Assembly (NCBI GenBank): GCA_012934845.2
Contig: WNNJ02002688.1
Location: 174,128-238,127 of the forward strand
DNA: 64,000 bases
Reading direction: 5' to 3'
Source: Pomphorhynchus laevis
Lineage: Eukaryota > Acanthocephala > Palaeacanthocephala > Echinorhynchida > Pomphorhynchidae
Shown piece by piece: positions 22,699-31,768 of the stretch. Every line of letters begins with the position of its first letter. The first letter of the stretch is position 1. The position numbers and the translations under genes were made by a program. The notes under the pieces are model-generated. The model was given only the letters and a program-made list of their open reading frames with translations, searched no databases and had not been told where the DNA came from.

Positions 22699-25549
22699 TG
22701 TGATCTTGTATACTAACGCACGCAGTCTTCTTAATAAAATTCACGAATTGAAGCAACGTATTCAATATTCCTAGCCCTTGTTAATCGCAATAACAGAAAG
22801 ATGGCTTTACTCCAATATATCTGATCACGAGATTGAAATAGCTAATTATTCTTCTTATCGTGTCGATAGGACCGGAAAGAGAGGAGGTGGGGTAATTTTA
22901 TATTTACATAATAGTGTAGCGTTTATGACTTTAAGTGCCAAGTCTGAAGGTGGCACAGAAACACTATGAGGCGATATATTACTGTCCGGTCATGTGTTAG
23001 TTACTATTGGTCTTATATATCGTAGTCCAAGAATGGATGTTTGTTCCATAGTTGATACATTATTAAAGTTTGGATCCCGTCGTAACGTGGTAGTAGTGGA
23101 TGATCTAAATATGCCTTCTATAGACTGGACTAACTACATATGATTAGATAACAATAATTATTTATCAGCATTCCTTGATACTATCAATTTTCTTAATCTA
23201 ATGCAACATGTCTCAATGTTTACTCGTTCCTCTGGAGACCATCAATCTTTGCTTGATATTTGTCTTACTTTTGATAAATATTTGATCACTGGTATAACAT
23301 ATTTGGATCCCTTAGGCAGCTCTGATCATTCTGTTATTCGCTTTAATACAAACTTATCTAATATATTGTCACAACCTGAGTCTTCATGTATGTCAGTACA
23401 ATGTTTCAAAACCAATTACAGTTTAGTACGTCAATCCCTTCTCGGTACAAATTGGTATGATCCATTGATTTTCGGAGTTGAATAATCTTGGCAACAATTT
23501 GAAACTCTAATGATATCGCTCCTTCTACGTTTCTCACCTCGTAAGGTAGCAACCGCCCGTGCACGCACAAATCCTTGGTTTGATAAGGAGCTTCAAGAGG
23601 CATTGAGATTCAAGAAGCAAAAATTCGTAAGGTATAGGAATGGAGAAACTGATTATAGGTCATTTAAAAAGTGTCGGAATCATTTCACATATCTCAAGAG
23701 ACTTAAAAAGCGGCAATTTGAACAAGTACTGATAGGAAAGTCAGCCAACAATCCTAACATATTATTTAAATATGCAAATTTTAAAAGTAATGTTCGATCT
23801 TCTAGCTCTATCATTGGAAACAATGGACGCATTCTAGTAGATCATTTCGATATTGCTAATGCATTTGGTCGTAAATTTCTCGTATCAGCTACTACTTCTC
23901 TTCGTATAGAAATTACTCGTATTAATCCGTCAATTTTTGATATTCTTCACTTGTTCACAGTTCAAGATGTTATGAAAGAGTTTAAACGACTGAAACCGTC
24001 GGGCTCAATTTGCCCAGATTTACTTCCCTCAATATATCTGAAGAATCTTCATGATGTCATTGCTGCGCCTTTATATAGGATATTTATAGCATCATTATAT
24101 TACGGTATAGTCCCGAATGCATGGAAACGCTCTATCATTAAGCCGCTTCATAAGAAAGGTGATCGATCATGTGTAGATAACTACCGACCGGTTAGTTTAA
24201 CCTCTGTATCGTGTCGTGTATTAGAGAGATTACTTTATCGGATAATCAGTAACTACCTAGAATCATACAGGTTACTTTTTACTAATCAGCACGGATTCCG
24301 TAAAAACTGTTCCACAGTAACCAACCTTTTATTGGCACAGGAAAGTTGGGGTTCCATAGTGGATGAGGGGTATGCTGTCGATGTCATATTTTTTGACTTC
24401 TCCAAAGCATTATTACACTGTAAAAATTTAAAAAGATGAGTTAATTTATTTTTTTTATTAATATTTTTATAATTTTTTGTTCTTTAATAAAAAAACACTA
24501 AATAATAATACAGTCAACTTATCATGTACCCCATGATAAGTTGATTATGAAGATGAGTGCATTAAAAATCAATCCAATTATCATTCGTTGGATATGCAAC
24601 TTTCTTTCTGGTCGCACATACCAGGTCGTTATTCACGGTACCCTTTCCGAGCATTATCCAGTTAATGCCGGTGTCCCGCAGGGGTCTGTATTGGGTCCTT
24701 TGCTGTTTTGTATTTTCATCAACGATCTCCCCAGTGTAATAAGTTCGCATTTATTATTATTTGCAGACGATTTAAAAATTTGGAGAGCCATCAAGTCGGA
24801 TTATGATCGTAACATTCTTCAATCAGATATTGACACGGTTCTTAAGTGGGCACGTTCTACTGGTCTGTCTGTTAATGAATCGAAGTGCACTTGCATGCAC
24901 ATTCGATCACGTAATATTGTTCAAGTGCCGATATATCATCTCGGGGATCGAGTGATTAAATTGGTTTCGAGCTATAAAGATCTTGGCGTATTGATAACGG
25001 ATGATTTCTCCGCTCGCCAAAATACTGAGTACATTTGTTTGAAGGCCATGCGTATGGTTGGTTTCCTTCGCCGATCATTCAGCTATGTGAGTCCACGTTC
25101 TTTTAGAGTTCTTGCAAACGCTTTTGTACTAAGTCATTTGTTATATGCTTCTCAATGTTCATACTCGAACCAGAGATGAGATTACTCGACTTGAAAAGGT
25201 GCTACGTAGGGCAACAAAATTAGTACATTCTTTTAGAGAACTTTCTTACGAGGACCGTCTTCGGTCTTTAAATATGCAGTCATTATGTGATATTCGTGAC
25301 TCGCGGGATCTGTGTCTTGTATGGGAGGTATTTCACAATGAACACCATGTGTTGCGTGGGCTCTTCAACATTCGATCAACTCGAGCTTTGCGAGGTCACT
25401 CATTTTATCTTAGTCGCCAACGAATAGTACATTCTAGGACGATTCAATTTGGACAACGAATAATAAATTCATGGAATCGTTTAAGCGATGATATTGTAAA
25501 TGCGGCAACTCGTGAGCTCTTTAAACGACAGATTATTTTAAATTGTTGA
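22699..25549 (+). pseudogene. LINE C ORF2: endonuclease-reverse transcriptase, broken
   Basis: The nuclease part begins LYTNARSLLNKIHELK, then AITERWLYSNISDHEIEI, GKRGGGVILYLHNSV, DDLNMPSIDW and GSSDHSVIRFNTN (to about 23480). Reverse transcriptase: NYRPVSLTSVSCRVLERLL, FFDFSKA, an interruption, then VPHDKLIMKMSALK, GVPQGSVLGPLLFCIFIND, LLFADDLKIWRA with the catalytic DD, and INSWNRLSDDIVNAATRELF at the end. Stops occur near 22770, 22967, 23142 and 23484, with a frame change near 25178. The RT core is otherwise well kept. Confidence 0.85.
24411..24524. repeat. AT-rich insertion inside LINE C reverse transcriptase
   Basis: About 114 bp separate DFSKA from VPHDKL, which are normally adjacent in this motif (FSKAFDxVPH). 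The ends look imperfectly inverted: ACTGTAAAAATTTA on the left and, on the opposite strand at the right, ACTGTATTATTATTTA. A small non-autonomous DNA element is the likeliest source. Confidence 0.6.
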
Positions 25550-25644
25550 CTGATTTGTTTTTGTTTTTCTCTTTTTCTTTTATTTTGACTATCGATTTGT
25601 CAGCAACTCTGAGCTATGCTCGTAACGTTGTCTACATAATAATA

Positions 25645-26690
25645 ATTTTGGAACGCAATTTTCTTATCAGATCACTATAAGTGTGTAATCCCTTGCCCAC
25701 ATTTAGTGACGCAATTCTTTTGATCGTCAATTCTGTCGCCGGTCCAATAGCGCCGTTTCCTGAGATGACAAAGGGTATGAATGATGCTATTCTATACCGG
25801 CACAATCTCTCCTCGTACTTGGCCTGATTTCGTCTCTCGTGATATTGGATAGGAGTGGTGTTGTTGGAAGCATTTGACGGGGCTAGGTGATTAAATGAGC
25901 AAACGTCCGATATGGACCGCTCCGTTATGCTTTCAAACAATCCACGGCATTTCACGTCCAACCTGGCATCTCGATCTATTGTTGTTGATGATATCTCAAA
26001 AATTATATTTTTATGAAGTGGCTGAAGTACTGACTCGATTGCCCAGCAGACCACACATTTAACAATTCTTTTGCAATAAGGTCCCTTAGGATGTTATGCC
26101 TGATTGTTGGCATCCCTCCCGTCTGACAGGAAAGAGTATGAATAATGCTCATACTCTTTATAATTTTTTTAATGCTGAATTCTCCGCATTGGCATTTGTG
26201 TGGGACAAATGGAGGATTCCAGTCGTAGCGTGCTGCCGAGGCATTGCGAAATTTAAAGTTAAAGGTGCATCTTTGTAGCTGTCTTTGCAAGACAGCCACG
26301 ATGATGCACCTTTAACTTTCGCAAGACAGACGCGCGCCGATGGGGTCACTGTTGTTCAGTACTTGCTGTCATATTTGGGCATTGATTTGTGTCTTCTCAT
26401 TCTTAATAAGATTTATTATTTCTCTTTGGCATGATCTAAGTTCTTCTCCTATAAAGCCATTTAGTAGAGGTTTGCTTAGTCTCCTAAAACGCTCCTAATC
26501 CAATTCGAGACTAGCGTAGGGATCATTCATGCCAAGACCACCTTCATTCAAAGGCAAGAAACAAACTGACTGCCTTACTACATTTCGTTCGATCCCAATA
26601 CTTGCTGGTATAAAATGTTGTTTAATGTAAAGTGATAGTTCGTCGTAGGCATCATTTAAGGTTATACATGAACGTCTGAGGAAAGCCCAT
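25645..26690 (-). mobile_element. Retroelement polyprotein C-terminal region (CCHC and restriction-like nuclease tail)
   Basis: Minus-strand pieces from right to left: FLRRSCITLNDAYDELS and LPLNEGGLGMNDPYASLEL (26500-26690); HKCQCGEFSIKKII, IHTLSCQTGG, TIRHNILRDLIAKELL (26003-26299); RDARLDVKCRGLFES, ITERSISDVCSFNHLAPSN, YHERRNQAKYEERLC (25632-26054). The cysteine/histidine pattern C-x-C..H-x3-C followed by a D..D nuclease-like region recalls the tails of R2-type non-LTR elements, but I cannot fix the family. Broken fragment; a 77-bp hairpin (26246-26322) lies inside it. Confidence 0.55.
26246..26322. repeat. 77-bp inverted repeat
   Basis: GCGAAATTTAAAGTTAAAGG and the following bases to GTCTT pair with AAGAC..CCTTTAACTTTCGC; arms of about 35 bp have a few mismatches. 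It lies inside the retroelement fragment. Confidence 0.75.
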
Positions 26691-27281
26691 TTAAGTAAAA
26701 AATGTTTTTACTCGTAAGAATAATAATGATTATTTATTATTTTTTAATTATTTATAGATTTCTATAAAATTGCATCATATCTTATTAAACTGATAATAAG
26801 CAGTCTAAATGAAAATAGTAATAAAATGGTAATATTTCGATTTCTATAAAATTGTAATTTAAATTTTACCCGTTAGATAAATTCAATAAAGTAAAAAAGA
26901 CAAACTTAAAATTAAATTGCAATTAGATTTCAGCCTTAATCAAATTTCAATTTAATTTTGTATTCATAAATATTTCTTTAATTCCGGAAAGAAATTAAAG
27001 AAAGAAATATATTTATTTAAATAAATTTAATTATTTTTTTTTATTTTTTAATTATTTATAGATTTCTATAAAATTACAGCATCTCTTATCAAACTGATAA
27101 TAAACAGTCTAAACGAAAATAGTTAAAATAATATTTTTGTTAATATTATTAAGTTACAAGGCGTTAGCCAAATGCTGTTTTGACCGTTCAATTGTATTAA
27201 TCTTGACGAAATTCAAACAAAAATATGACATTAAGCTTTTTCCATAATTCCTATTTAAGGTATGAAAATGTGTTAATTTAA
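26691..27281. repeat. AT-rich region with a direct repeat
   Basis: A segment of about 75 bp (AGATTTCTATAAAATTGCAT and onwards, about 26755-26830) recurs at about 27057-27130 with few changes. The sequence in between is very AT-rich and holds no gene. Confidence 0.6.
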
Positions 27282-27355
27282 TAATAATACAAATTTATTT
27301 AATGTGGCAAATGCGTGCCAGCTGTACGCTTACATGACCTTTAACAAAAAATAAA
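27282..27355 (-). mobile_element. LINE family A 3'-end fragment
   Basis: Minus-strand tail TTAATAATAATACAAATTTA followed by the conserved stem-loop region (GCGTGCCAGCTGTACGC on the plus strand) and CTTACATGACC. Only the 3' UTR is present. Confidence 0.75.
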
Positions 27356-27618
27356 AAAGTCAAGCAGATAAATTGTTTAATAATTGTTCAATAATTTGCA
27401 CAATATTTTCCTGAATTTCATTTTAATATGGAATTTAACATCGTGGATCATCGTGAAATACGGTAGTTTTTTGATATTTTGTCACATGATTAATGTCGAT
27501 AAGTGCATTGGTGACCACGATGTCGATTATTTATAATTAACGATTATATTTTATTAATAGGTAATAAATCGAATTATCGATCAAACTTAATGTCAAGTTG
27601 TACGTACTCTAATAGAAA
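27356..27618. other. Unassigned AT-rich spacer
   Basis: No gene or repeat recognised. Confidence 0.4.
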
Positions 27619-27723
27619 TGGCTAGTTTTAGCTAGCCATAAAATCCAGTAGAGGAGGACTGTCAGTCCTCCTCTACTGGAGGAGGGCTGACATGCAGAGG
27701 AGGACTGACAGTCCTCCTCTGCA
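27619..27723. repeat. Three consecutive hairpins, two sharing a GAGGAGGACTG stem
   Basis: TGGCTAG-TTTTAG-CTAGCCA at about 27619-27638; a 35-bp perfect hairpin at 27645-27679 with 17-bp arms (CCAGTAGAGGAGGACTG); and a 31-bp perfect hairpin at 27693-27723 with 15-bp arms (TGCAGAGGAGGACTG). The inner 11 bp of the last two are the same. Confidence 0.85.
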
Positions 27724-27740
27724 TCCAGTAGTGGGAGGGA

Positions 27741-27795
27741 TCTGGCACTGATGAGTCACTGTGATGACGAAACGGTACTTGCTACCTTTCTTCCG
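27741..27795 (+). ncRNA. Hammerhead-ribozyme-like motif
   Basis: CTGATGA at 27748-27754, then GTCACTGTGATGAC (27755-27768), which folds as a 4-bp stem II with a 6-base loop, then GAAA at 27769-27772. These are the invariant core segments of a hammerhead ribozyme in the right order and spacing. A possible stem III is GGTA-CTTGC-TACC just after. The base pair next to GAAA and stem I are not convincing, so this may be a decayed or chance copy. Hammerheads are known from PLEs and other repeats. Confidence 0.4.
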
Positions 27796-28624
27796 CGTCT
27801 GGCTTCAATGATAACAACGTATTTCACGCGGATTGGTCTCACTCTCTTTTGAGATTTATGAAGAAAATCGTGAATCCAATTACACAAGGTTAAGAAAACT
27901 TCATTAAAGATAGAAAGCTAAGTAAACTGTTATGTGGAACTCAGACGAATGCTTTTGAGAATTCAATAAAAGTTGCATTAATTGATCTACTGATACCAAG
28001 TGCTTTAGTACACATTTCACACGCGTTTTTTAAATTCGATAGGCATGATCGACAATAGCGAAAACCGTGTTGGGGTGCGCTATCAAACCGTGAGAGTTCA
28101 AATGAATCTAAATTCTAGGAGCAACCAAACCTTCGAGAACCTTACACAGAGAACTAGTTAGGCTAATAGGTACATAATCACTACAAAATGTTGGAATGAG
28201 CATTTTTGGAATTGGAACTGATTGCAAATTTCCAAACCTTATAGACATTACCACTCTAAAGGTCAGGGACACTACCAGTAGTAATGATATTGCGAAAGAT
28301 CTTGGCAATAAAAGGAGTTAAGTAATTAAATAATGTTTTGAGAAGAAACGGCGAGATATCATTGGGTCTCGATACACTCAATGGACTCACCTTTGCGAAA
28401 ATTATTTGAACACCATAAACATGTACAGGTACTAATCAAATATTTTGTTGTATCGGTAAGCCATACCAATTTGAACACGAAAGAGAAGAATTCGATGACA
28501 ATGAAAATGATGAATCGAGATTCTCGGCAATATCAACTTCCTTAGTTAGTAGGCCTTCAGCTGTGTGCACCCATTTGATTTCATTATTAAGAGTTATGTC
28601 ACGACACATAGGACAAAAGTACTA
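27796..28624 (-). mobile_element. Decayed family B-like LINE reverse transcriptase fragment
   Basis: Minus-strand frames give SVPIPKMLIPTFCSDYVPIS and LTSSLCKVLEGLVAPRI (28108-28308), close in pattern to VPIPKKHPACFCADFRPISL of B2. Towards 27900 come QHGFRYCRSCLSNLKNACE, FIEFSKAF and VPHNSLLSFL. Many stops and frame changes. No 3' end recognised. Confidence 0.7.
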
Positions 28625-29345
28625 TGAAAATAAAATTATTTTTACGTGACAAGTCGTGCTGGCGCACGCTTACATGACCACGACGAAAAAAGAAAAACAA
28701 ACAAAAATCTAAATCATGTGTCGAGAAGGTGGAAAGAAGGAGGTATTTGAATGTTATAACGGAGGGCGCATGGCGGACGTTGGAGGAAGCTGATTCCAGG
28801 CAAGGGGGAAGCGACGAGAAAGGATTGAAGACCGTAGTTGCTAGATTAATTGGGAACGTTGAATAAGATGGAATTATGGGAACGCAACGATAGAAAGGTG
28901 GGGCGACTCGTCTAAGAAAGAGAGGTTGATGAATGACGGGGAGCCCACAGTAATGAGACGAAAAGTGACGAGAAGTCGGCGTTGGATGCGGATATGGATG
29001 GTGGGCTAGGAGAGTTGTTTAATATATTGGATGTATGATCAAAGCGGCGGAGACATATGAGCCATTGAACGGCCGAGTTGATGATGCGTTGTAGGGTTAT
29101 GATGATGGATTTTGGGAATTGGCGAAAAAATTGAGGCAGTAATCAATTTTTGGGAAAAGAAACGATGAATGAAGAGACATACAAGAACGAAAATCGATAA
29201 GGGTGCGGATACGGCGGATGCCACGGAGAATTCAGTTAGACGAGCGGACATTTTTCGTGGACGAAGGGTTTAAGGGAAAGGTGACCACCGAAATGGAATC
29301 CTAAGAAAGTGAGATTGTGGACTTATGGGATGAATGTTGAGTCAA
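28625..29345 (-). mobile_element. LINE family A fragment, 5'-truncated
   Basis: 3' UTR with the stem-loop region (GTGCTGGCGCACGCTTACAT, 28650) followed by the reverse-transcriptase C-terminus in broken frames: [46 protein letters not shown]. It is closer to copy 3 than to copies 1 and 2. Stops near 29345. Confidence 0.75.
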
Positions 29346-29499
29346 AAGAGGATTGATGAGGCAATCGATCTTATCAACGATGTTAGATCCAGATCTATCG
29401 CGTTTTGAAGCTTTTAATCTGGTACAGAGATTTTTCGAATATTTAAATGTTCACTGAGATCAAGATTTATTATTAAAATTTAATTCTATAACGATAGAA

Positions 29500-29650
29500 T
29501 TTATTATTCGTATTTTAAATAAAAGTCAATTTTTATGAATTGACTAATAAATAACAGACGATGTATCAGAATAAGGATTAGAGGTCATCAGGAGGAACTG
29601 CTATGTTATCATGTTTCGGCACATTCCTCGACACAATATAGCTGCGGGGC
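29500..29650 (-). repeat. Isolated PLE tail, reverse orientation
   Basis: Reverse complement of the block that follows the PLE reverse transcriptases at 39.5, 50.5 and 54.6 kb: it contains CAGAATAAGGATTAGAGGTC, CATCAGGAGGAACTGCTATG, TTTCGGCACATTCCTCGAC and AGCTGCGGGGC. No reverse-transcriptase coding is attached. Confidence 0.75.
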
Positions 29651-29752
29651 TAAGTAATGACGTATTTTCTATGATGAAATTTGATTATTTAGTGCACCTT
29701 ATTCTAATACAAAACATTTTTATTATCCATCCATTTTCTTCGCTTAATAGTT

Positions 29753-30560
29753 TAATAATAATATATTTATATTTCGCGTGGTAAATGGGTGTCAGCTGCA
29801 TGCTTACAAGACCTCTAGCAAATAGAAATAGTCAAGCAGCTAAGAGAAATAAGAACGAGATAAGAGCGTAAGTCGATCTGCCTATGAATGCGACGGAGGT
29901 AACGAAGAAATAAGAAAGAAGCGCGAACTTTGTCATGAACAAAAGGTTTGATGGAAACTAAATTGTTGAAGTGAAAGCCTAACCAAATCATATTGTCAAC
30001 GATTTGGAGAATGATCGACTTGGTAGATAAAATAAGTGGCGTTGTGTCGAGATGATGAGTGATAATCCACATTATTTTGGACTTTTCAGGATTAAGAGCC
30101 AGACGAAGAGAGGAAATATGGTTGAAGATAGACATAAGACAATTTTTGGCAGAAGTAGCGAGGTCGTATATACAGATATGTTGCGCATAAGAGTTGAGGA
30201 GGATATCATCGGCATACTTCATCAGATAAAAGTTATGGTCACGTATAAGATGAAAGTATATGAATGGGCAGATGATTCTCCGAGAGAAAAGCAGCTACAA
30301 GGAAGTTGCGGAAACCAAAAAAAGGTAGATTAGTTTCGGACATGTAATGGAAGGGAATTACAGAACGCAAGGAACAGTGAACAGAACGAGAATTATCAAG
30401 AAAAGGAAGGTTGAAAAACGGATAGGTATCAAAAGTTACAAAGCGGAAAGCATTAAGAAGACGAATTTGAACATGACAATAAATGGTAGGCAAGTCGAGA
30501 GAAGCAAGATGATGGGATGTATGATCAAAACGACAAAGACCGAGTAGTAGCCCAATTGCT
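29753..30560 (-). mobile_element. Rearranged LINE family A fragment
   Basis: The 3' tail (TTAATAATAATATATTTATA) at 29753 is followed, going upstream on the minus strand, by KYADDILLNSYAQH and IKPFVHDKVRASFLFLR (29815-30222), and then by what should lie downstream of it: CRFDHTSHHLASLDLPTIYC and NLPFLDNSRS (30239-30560). The C-terminal part thus precedes the YADD part, so two fragments were joined out of order. Confidence 0.75.
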
Positions 30561-30706
30561 GCGTCTGGATTATTAGAAATAATATTATTAAAAAATAAAT
30601 TTTTAAAAATATTTTGTTGATTTGTAAATTGATATTTTATATATTGATATTTGTATATTAATATTTTATTGATTTGTATAATGATTATATAAAATTGTTC
30701 AGGGTG

Positions 30707-30809
30707 TTTAAACATCGAGAGGAATAGAAAAAGCACTTAAAAAGGACTATTGCAATAGTCGAAATATGTGAACAGTAATTTTCTTTTTCTATTCCTCTCG
30801 ATGTTTAAA
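30707..30809. repeat. 103-bp inverted-repeat element
   Basis: Arms of 27 bp (TTTAAACATCGAGAGGAATA and on, to AAAAAG) are exact reverse complements. The inner part contains a second small palindrome, GACTATTGCAATAGTC. Confidence 0.85.
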
Positions 30810-31699
30810 TGCCTTTAACAATTGAATAGCACATCGAACGTATCATTGAACAAGATTATATAAAATATAATCATTTTGACATGTCAACATTTTAAAACTT
30901 AGAAGTTAGATTATGTAGACTTTAACATCTTGTATTAGAAATATAATATTGTTGTATGCGAAAGCATACTCTGCCTTCACATGCATCGTAATATACGGAT
31001 GAATTTGATTTTATATTGATGATTAAAGTCTATATCTTTACTTACAGGCGGTAATCGATTACCGTTGTAGATTTTGGTCTTCTCATCACTTAAAACTAAT
31101 TTTAGGAAGCCACCGCTATCATCATGTATACAAAGAGATTTTTTACCTAATGTTAATTGTGGTAGCTTTCCGAAATTGTAATTTCTGAGAATTAAATTTT
31201 GTAATTCCAGAGAATTAGAAAATAAATGTGTAATACATTAAAATGCCAGTTCGAACTTTTTATCGTAAGTTGTTTCTTGAAGTATGTAGCAGAGCAGCTG
31301 TTTATTATACCCACAGTGATAATTCCTCTAATCTTTGGTAACACATTGTCAGCAACGGTCTTACTATTTAAGCGACACTTTAAGACTACATCGTCCCTGC
31401 ATATCTTTAAAGATCTGTGAAGTTTGAATAATGGCCTCTGATAATTGCACGATCACGGCGACACCCATAGAAGTGGAATATATTTAAATGGAATAATTAT
31501 ATTTTAACCCACAATTATAGCTATAATTTTTTATCGTAATCAATTTTTAATTCAATGTATGTGATAGTTATTTGTTACAGCAATCATAATATACTATCAT
31601 ATTATAATATATATCATAATATACAATCATATTATACTCTATAATATTCCTCGACCCAATATTGCAATCATAACAATCAAATCAGTATTTAATAATAAC
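30810..31699. other. Upstream region of RPL4
   Basis: No gene recognised. AT-rich, with ATATCATAATATAC-type simple repeats near 31590-31640. Confidence 0.45.
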
Positions 31700-31768
31700 A
31701 ATTTTCTTTTCTTTTATTTTCATTTTTTTTTACTTTCTTTATCGTTCTCTATTTTTCTAGATACAATA
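31700..31768 (+). promoter_or_regulatory. Pyrimidine-rich tract and splice-acceptor signal before the RPL4 start
   Basis: A long T/C-rich tract ends in CTATTTTTCTAG at 31749-31760, and the RPL4 start codon comes only 8 bases later, itself followed directly by a GTAAGC donor. The tract can be read as the acceptor of a 5' UTR intron, a trans-splice acceptor, or the 5' TOP pyrimidine start typical of ribosomal-protein genes. Sequence alone does not decide. Confidence 0.6.

Larger units (their letters stand above)
17912..25645 (+). mobile_element. LINE family C (CR1-like), split by LINE A2
   Basis: Left part 17912-18532 holds the end of ORF1 and the first codons of ORF2. Right part 22699-25645 holds the endonuclease, reverse transcriptase and 3' UTR. 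The 6-bp TGTGAT at 18527-18532 recurs at 22699-22704, and joining the flanks restores the frame SSVILYTNARSLLNK, so A2 inserted into a pre-existing family C copy. The 5' end is lost at the A3 boundary. The 3' tail is ACATAATAATAA at about 25630-25642. Several stops and an insertion at 24411-24524; dead. Confidence 0.88.

Noticed and set aside
24419-24514. Spliceosomal intron in LINE C
   Set aside because: GT..AG borders exist but removal does not restore the FSKAFD-VPH frame; insertion of a small element explains it better.
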